Shown: in pieces, positions 1-7,794 of the stretch
How the letters are laid out: each line of letters starts with the position of its first letter
How positions within the stretch are numbered: the first letter of the stretch is position 1
Source of the DNA: Bacillota bacterium
GTDB lineage: Bacteria > Bacillota > Clostridia > Peptostreptococcales > Anaerovoracaceae
Length of the DNA: 64,000 bases
Direction: 5' to 3'
Assembly: GCA_029101005.1 (NCBI GenBank)
Contig: JAQXQE010000010.1
Span: forward strand, 110,466 to 174,465
Translations under genes and position numbers: made by a program
The notes under the pieces: model-generated
What the model was told of the DNA's origin: nothing
What the model saw: the letters and a program-made list of their open reading frames with translations, nothing else
Databases searched by the model: none

Positions 1-817
1 GAATTCCAACTGGACATGGCATGCAGTAACCGCAGGCTCTGCAGAAATCTCCGCAGAGTTCCTCGCGCTCCTTAGCGACGTATGTCTGCATCTCCTCGTC
101 GTATACTGGTGGATTCTTGCCACAGTCGAGGAACTGCTGAAGCTCTGTCATTCTCTGAACTCCCCAGATTGGAAGTACGTTGTCATACTGGTCGATGAAT
201 GCGTACGAAACCTCAGCTCTTGTGATGAGTCCGCCGCTCATTCCCTTCATAGCGACGAAGCCGATATTGAGCTCTTTGCATCTAGCTGCGAGCTTAATCT
301 CTCTCTCCGTTATAAGATAGTTAAAAGGATATTGCAGCAGTTCGTACAGTCCCGACTCTACCGCTTCTTCAGCTACAGCCATGCGGTGGTTCGTAATCGC
401 GATATGTCTGATAAGACCTTTCTCCTTCGCTTCTAAGCAGGCGTCATAGAGGCCGTCCTCTCCGCCTGGAACAGGGCAGAATGCAGGATTATGGAGCTGA
501 TATACATCGATGTAGTCAGTCTCGAGATTCTTGAGCGAGGTCTCGAGGTCCTTCCAGAGACCAGCAGCATCTGTCGCCATAGTCTTAGAAGCGATGTAGA
601 TCTTATCCCTTGGAATATTGTATTTCTTGAATGCGTATGCGAGCTTCTCTTCGCTGTCTGAGTAAGCTCTAGCTGTATCGAAGTAAGTAATTCCGTTGAG
701 ATATGCTTCGTTGATGAGTTCTGCAGCTGCATCAAAGCTGATGCGCTGGATTGGAAGAGCACCGAATCCGTTCTTATTAGTAACAATACCAGTGCTTCCG
801 AGCTTAACTGTTGTCAT
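1..817 (-). CDS. Aldo/keto reductase with C-terminal ferredoxin-like motif (3' end cut by window edge)
   Basis: Reading back from the ATG at 817 gives 272 codons that run off the left edge, beginning MTTVKLGSTGIVTNKNGFGA. The aldo/keto reductase tetrad is recognisable: D47, Y52, K78 and H109 (in QLHNP). The visible end reads CRACGYCMPCPVG, the start of the cysteine-rich 4Fe-4S segment found at the C-terminus of one AKR subgroup in anaerobes. It should be a cytosolic NAD(P)H-dependent carbonyl reductase, substrate unknown. The start is supported by GGGAGG about seven bases upstream. It is divergent from the MATE gene. The family is certain; the physiological role cannot be deduced. Confidence 0.88.
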   Translation of the reverse strand, partial: MTTVKLGSTGIVTNKNGFGALPIQRISFDAAAELINEAYLNGITYFDTARAYSDSEEKLAYAFKKYNIPRDKIYIASKTMATDAAGLWKDLETSLKNLETDYIDVYQLHNPAFCPVPGGEDGLYDACLEAKEKGLIRHIAITNHRMAVAEEAVESGLYELLQYPFNYLITEREIKLAARCKELNIGFVAMKGMSGGLITRAEVSYAFIDQYDNVLPIWGVQRMTELQQFLDCGKNPPVYDEEMQTYVAKEREELCGDFCRACGYCMPCPVGI

Positions 818-865
818 AGCTATCCTCCCTTTTAATCGCTATTAGTATAGCACAAGAGAATAGTG

Positions 866-911
866 TATAATAGATGAATATTACATCCGCAGTATGCAGT
901 CGAGCTGCGGA
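866..911 (+). promoter_or_regulatory. Probable -10 box and leader hairpin of the MATE gene
   Basis: TATAAT lies at 866-871, without a good -35 at the usual distance. It is followed by a 7-bp hairpin (TCCGCAG at 886-892 with CTGCGGA at 905-911) and then the AGGAGG site of the MATE gene. This is the only promoter-like signal in the short divergent spacer. The hairpin has no T-run, so it may affect mRNA stability rather than termination. Confidence 0.35.
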
Positions 912-932
912 GTTGATTGATCAGGAGGTAAC

Positions 933-2264
933 ATGACAACACTTACGGGCAAGCCGCTCGCAAAGGAATACTTCAGCTATATAATTCCATCAATTGCAGC
1001 GCAATTGATTTTTACCACCTACTCGATGGTGGACAGCATTTTCGTCGCAAGAGGCGTAAGCGCTACGGCCCTTGCGGCAGTTAATATATCATCGCCGTTC
1101 CTGGCGGCACTCTTCGCAATATCTATCACCTCGGCGGTAGGAACCTCGACGGTCGTTGCAAGACTTAAGGGCGAAGGAAATGATGAGGGCGCAGCGTCGT
1201 TCTTCTCGATGAACCTAGTAGCCCTGAGCATTTTCTCGATAATATTCACTGTAGCGGTCTTTGTGTTCATGAACCCGCTCTGCGATCTGCTCGGAGCGAC
1301 AGAGCACACCAAGCCATATATCGTGCAGTACATCGGAACAATAACGCCGTTCGCAATCTTCTTCATAGTATCTTACAATTTCGAGATACTGCTTGCGACA
1401 GACGGCTTCCCAGCCAAGGCGACAAAGATTGTCACTCTCGGAGTTGTGGCCAACTGCATTCTGGACTATCTCTTCATCTTCGTATTCAAATGGGGAGTAA
1501 TCGGTGCAGCGGTTGCGACATCAATATCGCAGGTGCTGGTTGTGGGAATATATCTAATCCACTTCCTCGGTCCTAAAGGGACTATCAAGTTCAGGAAGTT
1601 CAAGATGGACCTCAAGGCGGTTGTCGGTTCACTCTACCGAGGACTTCCGTCTGGAGTAATGGAGATATCACCGGGACTCATCACATTCATTCTGGTACAT
1701 TTCATAGGACGCAATCTCGGCGAAGAAGGCCTTGTCAGCTTCTCGTCGATGGCATATGTTGCGGGTGTTCTCATCATCGCAATCGTCGGAATCGGTCAGG
1801 GAACTCAGCCTCTCATCAGTTTCTATAACGGAAGACGCGATCAGAAGACAATCAACAGACTCTTCAGATACGAGATTATCTCAGCCGCAATCATTGAAGC
1901 TGTAGTATATGGACTCATATGCCTGATGGCTAAGCCTATCGCGGGAATCTTCCTGTCAACATCGGCGCCAGAACTCATTGGCTACACAGCTTCGACTATG
2001 AAGCTCTATCTGACATTCTGCATATTAGATGCATTCGTAATTATTATCGCTACATATTTCACTGCGCTTGAGAAACCAATGCCGGGCGTAATCGTGGCGG
2101 GACTCAGATGCACGGTGATTCTGTATATAAGCGCAATAATCGTGACCAAGCTCTTCGGACCAGAAGGAGTGTGGCTCGCGATGACTCTCACAGAGATTAT
2201 CTCGTTGACACTCGCAGTATCGATGTATATCGCGAGTCGCAGACGCACAAAGGAGGTAGACTAA
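933..2264 (+). CDS. MATE-family multidrug/sodium antiporter
   Basis: The 443-residue protein has about 12 hydrophobic segments in two similar halves, the MATE pattern. Its N-terminus resembles the MepA-like bacterial branch (PLAKEYFSYIIPSIAAQL, then YSMVDSIFVARGV). It should sit in the cytoplasmic membrane and export cationic compounds or metabolites in exchange for Na+ or H+; the substrate cannot be told. The start has AGGAGG seven bases upstream. Its stop overlaps the ATG of the next gene (TAATG), so the two are translationally coupled. A second, diverged MATE protein lies at 41719-43053. Confidence 0.9.
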   Translation: MTTLTGKPLAKEYFSYIIPSIAAQLIFTTYSMVDSIFVARGVSATALAAVNISSPFLAALFAISITSAVGTSTVVARLKGEGNDEGAASFFSMNLVALSIFSIIFTVAVFVFMNPLCDLLGATEHTKPYIVQYIGTITPFAIFFIVSYNFEILLATDGFPAKATKIVTLGVVANCILDYLFIFVFKWGVIGAAVATSISQVLVVGIYLIHFLGPKGTIKFRKFKMDLKAVVGSLYRGLPSGVMEISPGLITFILVHFIGRNLGEEGLVSFSSMAYVAGVLIIAIVGIGQGTQPLISFYNGRRDQKTINRLFRYEIISAAIIEAVVYGLICLMAKPIAGIFLSTSAPELIGYTASTMKLYLTFCILDAFVIIIATYFTALEKPMPGVIVAGLRCTVILYISAIIVTKLFGPEGVWLAMTLTEIISLTLAVSMYIASRRRTKEVD

Positions 2265-2608
2265 TGTTCTATAATAACGGCTTATTTGACGCAATGTTCG
2301 TAATCATTCCGATTCTGGTGTGTGCCGGATTTGTTTTCACTATCGTGATGATGTTCAGCTCCAAGGCGAGAGGCAAGATGATGAACAAAGAGGTTCGAGC
2401 AACTCGCTATATGATGGAAGATATGAAGGATGATATCCAGTTCATAAGCGACGAGATGGCAGACGCAACAAAGGGCGCTGTGCAGACAACAGTACACGCA
2501 ATCAAGGAGGGCATCGTCGACGACGAACCACAGGTGTACTGCAAGCACTGTGGCGCACAGATTGACGCGGACTCGAAATTCTGCAAGGTCTGCGGTAAGG
2601 AGCAGTAG
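2264..2608 (+). CDS. Small membrane-anchored zinc-ribbon protein
   Basis: The 114-residue protein starts MFYNNGLFDAMFVIIPILVC: a short N-terminal region, one transmembrane segment (about residues 10-32), a charged helical linker, and a C-terminal zinc ribbon of two CxxC pairs (CKHCG and CKVCG). A longer reading frame extends upstream, but the ATG at 2264 overlaps the MATE stop and has AGGAGG (2252-2257) at proper spacing. Such TM plus zinc-ribbon proteins are common in Clostridia without known function. Coupling to the MATE gene suggests co-expression and perhaps an accessory role. Confidence 0.75.
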   Translation: MFYNNGLFDAMFVIIPILVCAGFVFTIVMMFSSKARGKMMNKEVRATRYMMEDMKDDIQFISDEMADATKGAVQTTVHAIKEGIVDDEPQVYCKHCGAQIDADSKFCKVCGKEQ

Positions 2609-2614
2609 ATAGAA

Positions 2615-2643
2615 CAAGCCTCGAACCGCTGGTCCGAGGCTTG
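2615..2643. terminator. Hairpin between the zinc-ribbon gene and tRNA-Arg, probably bidirectional
   Basis: A 9-bp stem (CAAGCCTCG with CGAGGCTTG) encloses an 11-base loop. On the minus strand it is followed by TTCTATCT, so it fits a terminator for tRNA-Arg. On the plus strand there is no T-run. Confidence 0.6.
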
Positions 2644-2658
2644 AAGTGTATATCGGGT

Positions 2659-2734
2659 TGGTGCGCCTGGGCGGATTCGAACCGCCGGCCATTTCATTCG
2701 GAGTGAACTACTCTATCCCCTGAGCTACAGGCGC
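2659..2734 (-). tRNA. tRNA-Arg (anticodon CCG)
   Basis: The reverse complement folds as a 76-base tRNA with encoded CCA. The acceptor arm is GCGCCTG/CAGGCGC, the D arm GCTC/GAGT, and the T arm GGCGG-TTCGAAT-CCGCC. The anticodon loop CTCCGAA gives CCG, which reads CGG. The outermost anticodon-stem pair (27-43) appears to be a G-A mismatch, leaving four good pairs. Confidence 0.9.
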
Positions 2735-2774
2735 GTAACACGATGTATTATACAACAATTTGGAAGGTTTTGAT

Positions 2775-3386
2775 ATGAAACAGACTCTATATTTGATCAG
2801 ACATGGACATACTGAAGGAACAGAGCAGAAGCTTGTATATGGCTGGACTGAACTTTCTCTCAGCGAAGACGGCAGCCGAGAGCTTGCTGAACTCAGAGAA
2901 GCGGACATCTATCCATCTGTAGAGGGGGCAAGACTCTACACGAGCGGAATGCTCAGAACCGAGCAGACATTTGAGATAATCTTCGGAGACTTAGAGCACG
3001 AGAGAGTGCCTAGCCTCAAGGAGATTAATATGGGAATCCACGAGATGCGACCATTCACCGAAGTAATTGCGGAGGACTGGGGTCGCGACTGGCTGTCAGG
3101 CAAGATGCCCGATCTTGAGATTGAGGGTGGCGAGAGTCAGAACCAGTTTGTTGCACGAGTTCAGAATGGTATGCGCGAAGTAATCGAGGACAACATCGGT
3201 GGAGATAATGAATCGATGATTGTTGTGTGTCACGGAGGCGTAATTGCTTTCATTATGGACGGACTCTTCCCTAATGGAGAATTGAGCGAATGGGAGTGGA
3301 CGCCTTATCCTGGTCTCGGCTATGAAGTTGAACTCGAAGATGGCCGTCCGCTGGGATTCAAACCTATCGGCAAGCCATCAAAATAG
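2775..3386 (+). CDS. Histidine phosphatase family protein (phosphoglycerate-mutase-like)
   Basis: The 203-residue protein opens MKQTLYLIRHGHTEG, which carries the RHG phosphohistidine motif. Near the C-terminus VCHGG supplies the second catalytic histidine. This is the branch-2 histidine phosphatase fold (GpmB/CobC-like), acting on a small phosphorylated metabolite in the cytosol; substrate unknown. The frame is open from an upstream TTG at 2760, but GGAAGG (2762-2767) overlaps that codon and is spaced correctly for the ATG at 2775. Confidence 0.85.
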   Translation: MKQTLYLIRHGHTEGTEQKLVYGWTELSLSEDGSRELAELREADIYPSVEGARLYTSGMLRTEQTFEIIFGDLEHERVPSLKEINMGIHEMRPFTEVIAEDWGRDWLSGKMPDLEIEGGESQNQFVARVQNGMREVIEDNIGGDNESMIVVCHGGVIAFIMDGLFPNGELSEWEWTPYPGLGYEVELEDGRPLGFKPIGKPSK

Positions 3387-3455
3387 TATGATGCAGCCTT
3401 GTCAATGGCGAAAATTTCGTGTTGAGAAAAATTTTGTGAAATAACACAAAAACTA

Positions 3456-3484
3456 TTGACTCTTTGGAAAATGGATTGTATATT
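3456..3484 (+). promoter_or_regulatory. SigA-type promoter of the metNIQ leader
   Basis: TTGACT (3456-3461) and TATATT (3479-3484) are separated by exactly 17 bases. Transcription would start near 3491, giving a 5' leader of about 245 bases before metN that includes the Met-rich peptide and the terminator. Confidence 0.8.
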
Positions 3485-3536
3485 AGCAATAGATTAATTG
3501 TGCTTTGTATGATTTTGGAAAGGAGGAGCACTTCAC

Positions 3537-3611
3537 ATGACTACTAACAAGAAGATGATGATGGTAATGGGAATGATGGGCATGTGCATGTGCAGCCAAA
3601 ACATAACGTAG
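3537..3611 (+). CDS. Methionine-codon-rich leader peptide upstream of metNIQ
   Basis: A 24-codon frame starts at ATG 3537 behind a full AGGAGG at 3521-3526. It encodes MTTNKKMMMVMGMMGMCMCS followed by QNIT and a stop. Nine residues are Met, eight of them clustered at codons 7-18, with two Cys. It lies between a strong promoter and a Rho-independent terminator, directly before a methionine transporter operon. This is the layout of an amino-acid-responsive leader peptide: ribosomes short of Met-tRNA would stall in the cluster and change downstream RNA folding. The coding call rests on ribosome site, composition and context; the regulatory role is inference. Confidence 0.8.
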   Translation: MTTNKKMMMVMGMMGMCMCSQNIT

Positions 3612-3616
3612 GTACA

Positions 3617-3710
3617 AGGATCTAACAGAATGCTGGATACTATCTATGATTTTTTTCGTAGGTGTGATTTTTAACTCGAGGCAGGTCGTTAGAACCTGCC
3701 TCGTTTTTTT
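3617..3710 (+). promoter_or_regulatory. Transcription attenuator (terminator and competing antiterminator) of metNIQ
   Basis: The terminator is a perfect 10-bp stem, CGAGGCAGGT (3677-3686) with ACCTGCCTCG (3694-3703), followed by seven T (3704-3710). An upstream segment AGGATCTAAC (3617-3626) can pair at nine of ten positions with GTTAGAACCT (3688-3697), which is the terminator loop plus the start of its 3' arm. The two folds are mutually exclusive. A ribosome ending at the leader stop (3609-3611) would cover the upstream segment and allow termination. One stalled at the Met codons would leave it free and allow read-through. Pairings were found by eye. Confidence 0.75.
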
Positions 3711-3735
3711 ATCGACTATAGAAAGGGGAGTCAAA

Positions 3736-4764
3736 GTGAGCGAACACATTATCAGCTTACAGGGAGTAGCAAAGGAATTCGAAACAAAGAATGGTAAGGT
3801 TGCTGCTCTCAAAGGAATCGACCTGGACATCGAGCCGGGTGATGCATACGGAATAATCGGACTGTCAGGTGCAGGTAAGAGTACACTCGTAAGATGTATC
3901 AACCTGCTGGAGGAGCCAACAGAGGGAAAGGTCTTCTTCAACGGCAAGCTTCTGACAGGACTCAGCACAAAGGAGCTCAATCTTGAGAGAAGAAACATCG
4001 CGATGATCTTCCAGCAGTTCAACCTGCTGATGCAAAGAGATGCACTCGGCAATGTCTGCTTCCCGCTCGAGATTGCAGGAGTTCCAAAGAAGGAAGCGAG
4101 AGAGAAGGCAATGGACCTGCTGAGACTGGTAGATCTCGAGGACAGAGCTCACTCATATCCTTCTCAGATGTCAGGAGGACAGAAGCAGAGAGTTGGAATT
4201 GCAAGAGCTCTTGCAACTGACCCGAAGGTTCTCCTCTGCGATGAGGCAACAAGTGCACTCGACCCTAAGACAACTCGTTCAATCCTTGCTCTTCTGAAGA
4301 AGATCAACAAGGAGCTTGGAATCACACTCGTAGTAATCACTCACGAGATGGATGTAATCAAGCAGGTTTGCAACAAGGTTGCAATCATCGAGAGCGGCGA
4401 GATCGTAGAGCGCGGCAACGTACAGGACATCTTCACGAAGCCGAAATCTAACGCAGCAAGAAAGCTGTTTTTCCCAGCCGACGAGGGCAAGGAGGAGAGA
4501 AACCTTAAGGTATCTCACACACGCCGTGTAAGAATCGCCTTCGGAGATGCGCACACATACGATCCAGTTGTTGCTAATATGATTCTCGAGTTCAAGGCAC
4601 CGGTTAACATCCTCTACGCGGATATGGATGTGGTAGACGGAAGACAGAGAGGTCAGATGGTTATCTGCCTGTCAGATGACGAGGCTATCGCCGAGAAGCA
4701 GAAGGCATACCTCAAGGAACATAATGTAGATTACGTAGAAGTGGAAGAAGAGGAGGAAGAATAA
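3736..4764 (+). CDS. metN: Methionine ABC transporter ATP-binding protein MetN
   Basis: The ATPase of the D/L-methionine importer, 342 residues. Walker A (GLSGAGKST) is at about residues 42-50, the ABC signature (SGGQKQR) at 146-152 and Walker B (VLLCDE) at 165-170. A C-terminal NIL domain (about 265-337) senses methionine in characterised MetN proteins. The C-terminus is a run of glutamates. The frame is open further upstream, but GTG at 3736 has GGGGAG spaced correctly and lies after the attenuator. Its stop overlaps metI (TAATG). Confidence 0.95.
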   Translation: MSEHIISLQGVAKEFETKNGKVAALKGIDLDIEPGDAYGIIGLSGAGKSTLVRCINLLEEPTEGKVFFNGKLLTGLSTKELNLERRNIAMIFQQFNLLMQRDALGNVCFPLEIAGVPKKEAREKAMDLLRLVDLEDRAHSYPSQMSGGQKQRVGIARALATDPKVLLCDEATSALDPKTTRSILALLKKINKELGITLVVITHEMDVIKQVCNKVAIIESGEIVERGNVQDIFTKPKSNAARKLFFPADEGKEERNLKVSHTRRVRIAFGDAHTYDPVVANMILEFKAPVNILYADMDVVDGRQRGQMVICLSDDEAIAEKQKAYLKEHNVDYVEVEEEEEE

Positions 4765-5423
4765 TGACAACACAGATACTTATCGGCCTTCTCTGGGAGG
4801 GCTTACTTCAGACCCTGGCAATGACACTCATCTCAACACTGGTTGCATACGTAATCGGACTTCCAGTAGGTGTCAGCCTTATCCTCACTGACAAAGAGGG
4901 AATTCACCCAATCAGCTGGTACAACAAGGCTATGGGTTTCGTTGTAAATGTTATCCGTTCGGTTCCGTTCCTCATCCTCATGATCGCGCTGATGCCATAC
5001 GTGAGACTCGTAATCGGAACAGGAATCGGAACACCAGCGACAATCGCTGTTCTGATTATCGCAGCTTGGCCATTCGTCGCAAGACTGGTTGAGCAGTCAC
5101 TCAAGGAAGTTGATCCAGGAGTAATCGAGGCAGCTCAGTCACTTGGAGCTTCAACCTGGACAATCATCACTAAGGTAATGCTTCTCGAAGCAAGACCATC
5201 ACTCCTCAATGGAGCGGCTGTTTCGACAATCACCATTCTGGGTTACTCAGCAATGGCTGGAATCGTCGGAGGAGGCGGACTCGGAGACCTGGCAATCAAG
5301 TACGGTCTCTACCGTTATGAGACAACAATCATGTGGATCACAGTAGTGGTTCTCGTAATCCTGGTACAGATTCTCCAGGAGATCGGCGTTAAACTTGCAC
5401 GTAAGCTTGATAACAGACTGTAA
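4764..5423 (+). CDS. metI: Methionine ABC transporter permease MetI
   Basis: The 219-residue membrane protein has five hydrophobic segments and the permease-type cytoplasmic loop EAAQSLGASTWTIITKV that docks onto MetN. Length is typical for MetI. It is coupled to metN by a one-base overlap and followed after 38 bases by metQ. Identification is by the EAA loop, the conserved N-terminal segment and operon context. Confidence 0.95.
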   Translation: MTTQILIGLLWEGLLQTLAMTLISTLVAYVIGLPVGVSLILTDKEGIHPISWYNKAMGFVVNVIRSVPFLILMIALMPYVRLVIGTGIGTPATIAVLIIAAWPFVARLVEQSLKEVDPGVIEAAQSLGASTWTIITKVMLLEARPSLLNGAAVSTITILGYSAMAGIVGGGGLGDLAIKYGLYRYETTIMWITVVVLVILVQILQEIGVKLARKLDNRL

Positions 5424-5461
5424 GAAACTAATTAAGGAAATATAGAAAGAAGGTACTAACA

Positions 5462-6274
5462 ATGAGAAACTTTAAGAGATTTGCTGGGCTTGCATTAGCC
5501 CTCGTGTTCGGACTTTGCCTCTTCACATCATGCGGAAGCTCAGATGATGAGAATGTAATCAAGGTTGCTGCTTGCCCAAGCCCACACGCTGAGGTGCTCG
5601 AGCAGATCAGCGATGTACTTGCAGAGGACGGATGGACACTCGAGATCGTTGAGTTCGAAGACTACGTAAAGCCAAACCAGGCACTCACAGATGGAGATGT
5701 AGATGCTAACTACTTCCAGCACGTTCCATACCTCGACCAGTACAATGAAGAGAACGGAACAGACATCGTTTCTGTAGCTGACGTACACTATGAGGCAATG
5801 GGAATCTACAAGTCACAGAGAAGTGCAATCTCAGAGCTCAAGTCAGGAGACAAGATTGGTGTTCCTAATGACGTAACAAACGAGGCAAGAGCTCTCCAGC
5901 TCCTCGAGGCAAACGGAGTAATCAAGCTCAGAGACGGTGCTGGACTTACAGCAACAAAGGCAGATATCGTTGAGAACCCATACGGAATCGAGATCGTAGA
6001 GCTCGAGGCTGCTATCATCCCAACATCACTTCCAGATCTCGCACTCGCAGTAATCAACGCTAACTACGCAATCGAGGCTGACATCATCGACACAGCAATC
6101 GCATTCGAGGCAGCTGATTCAGATGCAGCTCAGACATACGCAAACATCGTAGCATGCAGAGCAGGCGATGAGCAGAATGAGAAGATCCAGGCACTCGTAA
6201 AGGCTATCCAGAGCGAGACAGTAAAGAAGTACCTGACAGAGAAATACAATGGAGTAATTCAGACTGTATTCTAG
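5462..6274 (+). CDS. metQ: Methionine-binding lipoprotein MetQ
   Basis: The 270-residue solute-binding protein of the NlpA/MetQ family has an N-terminal lipoprotein signal; lipobox LFTSC puts the lipidated cysteine at residue 24. The mature protein would be anchored on the outer face of the membrane and deliver methionine to MetNI. Family stretches seen include FEDYVKPNQAL, DANYFQHVPYL and VPNDVTNEARAL. The operon ends with a large terminator at 6320-6370. Confidence 0.95.
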   Translation: MRNFKRFAGLALALVFGLCLFTSCGSSDDENVIKVAACPSPHAEVLEQISDVLAEDGWTLEIVEFEDYVKPNQALTDGDVDANYFQHVPYLDQYNEENGTDIVSVADVHYEAMGIYKSQRSAISELKSGDKIGVPNDVTNEARALQLLEANGVIKLRDGAGLTATKADIVENPYGIEIVELEAAIIPTSLPDLALAVINANYAIEADIIDTAIAFEAADSDAAQTYANIVACRAGDEQNEKIQALVKAIQSETVKKYLTEKYNGVIQTVF

Positions 6275-6319
6275 GCTGTATGACGTTCTCGTCGCTGGCC
6301 GTTAATACATAGCGACTCG

Positions 6320-6370
6320 AAGGGATTGGGGAACTTGATAAAGAGTATCAAGTTCCAGCCAATCCCTTTT
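6320..6370 (+). terminator. Terminator of the metNIQ operon
   Basis: A long hairpin: outer stem AAGGGATTGG (6320-6329) with CCAATCCCTT (6359-6368), and an inner 9-bp stem AACTTGATA with TATCAAGTT. It ends in TTTTC. The 146 bases that follow, up to the next gene, hold a TATAAT at 6463-6468 and nothing else recognisable. Confidence 0.85.
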
Positions 6371-6516
6371 CTCGTGAGCTATTTTAACGGCAGCAGCCCG
6401 TGCAAATTGCAAGCATCAGCCGACAGCCACGCCTTCCACTTCAATTCAACACATAAATGCGATATAATAATATGTCAAGTAATGTGTAGAGTTATGCTCA
6501 GGAGGCAAATGAATAT

Positions 6517-7776
6517 ATGACTGGACAGTTGATTACTGTAGTGGCGCTGATGGTGCTCTCGTCCTTCTTCTCTGCGACGGAGACGGCGTTCACTTCATTC
6601 AACAGAATCAAGATTAAGAATATGGCGGCGGATGACCACAAGGTTGCTGCGCTGGTTATGAGACTTGATGAGGATTACGACAAGTTGCTGTCGACAATCC
6701 TGGTTGGTAATAATATCGCGAATATTTGCATGACATCAGTTGCGACAGTAATGTGCATCAATCTCTATGGAGAGAATAAGGGTGCGACTATTGCGACAAT
6801 GGCGGTGACGATTGCCGTGCTGGTCTTTGGTGAGATATCGCCGAAGAGCCTAGCGAAGGAGCACGCGGACGGATTCGTGCTCTTTGCTGCGAGAATCATT
6901 AACTTGATGGTAGTTGTGCTGACGCCGGTAACGATAGTTTTCCATGCGCTGCAGAAGCTGCTGATCAAGCTCTTCAGCAATAAGAACGATAAGTCGTTCA
7001 ACGAGGATGAGCTGATTACCATCGTTGAGGAGGCGGCGACTGAGGGAACACTCGGTGCGGAGCAGAGTGAACTGATTACTAATGCGATTGAGTTCAACGA
7101 CCTAGAGGCGATTGATGTAATTACGCCAAGAGTAGATATCGTAGCGATTGAGAAGGGCACTGAGCCATATGAGATTCAGGATACCTTCAAGGATTCAGGC
7201 CTGTCGAGACTGCCGGTGTATGAGGATGATATCGACAACATCATCGGAGTTCTGAATTACAAAGATTTCTATAATAATGAAATAACATCCCCTGAGGATG
7301 TGGATGCATATGTTAAGCCGGTTGCTTATGTTGCTCAGTCGATTAAGGCTTCGGTGCTGCTTAAGAAGATGCAGCTGATGAAGACGCACATCGCAATCGT
7401 TGTCGATGAGTACGGTGGAACAATGGGACTGGTAACGATGGAGGACATCATCGAGGAGATTGTCGGCAAAATCTACGATGAACACGATGCTGTCGAGCTC
7501 AGGGACGTTACGCCTATAGGCAACAATGCCTTTACCGTGGCTGGCGGAGCGAACCTCGAGAAATTCTTCGAGCTTTTCGACGAAGAGATAGACGCGGATG
7601 CAACGACCATCAACGGATGGATTATGATAATGCTCGACAGACTGCCTGAGCAGGGCGACCACTTCGTGTATGAGTCGAAGCACAAACTTTTCTATGTAAG
7701 GGTGACAAAGGCGGACAGCAGACGTGCGCTGATGTCGTACATCAAAGTTGAAGATAAACCGGATGAAGACGAGTAG
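6517..7776 (+). CDS. CNNM/CorC-type transporter (DUF21 plus CBS pair plus CorC_HlyC domain)
   Basis: The 419-residue protein has an N-terminal four-helix DUF21 membrane domain (about 1-180, with SATETAFTSFNRIKIK), a CBS-domain pair (about 200-330, with VITPRVDIVAIEKG and DEYGGTMGLVTMEDIIEEI), and a C-terminal CorC_HlyC domain. Relatives are called hemolysin-like or Mg2+/Co2+ efflux proteins; CNNM members move Mg2+, with nucleotide sensing by CBS. AGGAGG lies upstream; a mini-frame ATGAATATATGA overlaps the start. Often labelled hemolysin, but membrane metal transport is likelier. Confidence 0.88.
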   Translation: MTGQLITVVALMVLSSFFSATETAFTSFNRIKIKNMAADDHKVAALVMRLDEDYDKLLSTILVGNNIANICMTSVATVMCINLYGENKGATIATMAVTIAVLVFGEISPKSLAKEHADGFVLFAARIINLMVVVLTPVTIVFHALQKLLIKLFSNKNDKSFNEDELITIVEEAATEGTLGAEQSELITNAIEFNDLEAIDVITPRVDIVAIEKGTEPYEIQDTFKDSGLSRLPVYEDDIDNIIGVLNYKDFYNNEITSPEDVDAYVKPVAYVAQSIKASVLLKKMQLMKTHIAIVVDEYGGTMGLVTMEDIIEEIVGKIYDEHDAVELRDVTPIGNNAFTVAGGANLEKFFELFDEEIDADATTINGWIMIMLDRLPEQGDHFVYESKHKLFYVRVTKADSRRALMSYIKVEDKPDEDE

Positions 7777-7794
7777 TCGGAAGGGAGTTCAGAT

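Noticed and set aside
1..6. EcoRI site GAATTC at the very start of the window
   Set aside because: A single six-base site can occur by chance and the aldo/keto reductase frame runs through it; no sign of a cloning junction.
433..786. 117-codon minus-strand frame in the aldo/keto reductase region
   Set aside because: It lies in another frame of the aldo/keto reductase gene, which is open through the window edge and carries the family motifs.
3420..3455. GTGTT...AACAC inverted repeat upstream of the metNIQ promoter
   Set aside because: Only five base pairs with a long AT-rich spacer; too weak to call an operator.
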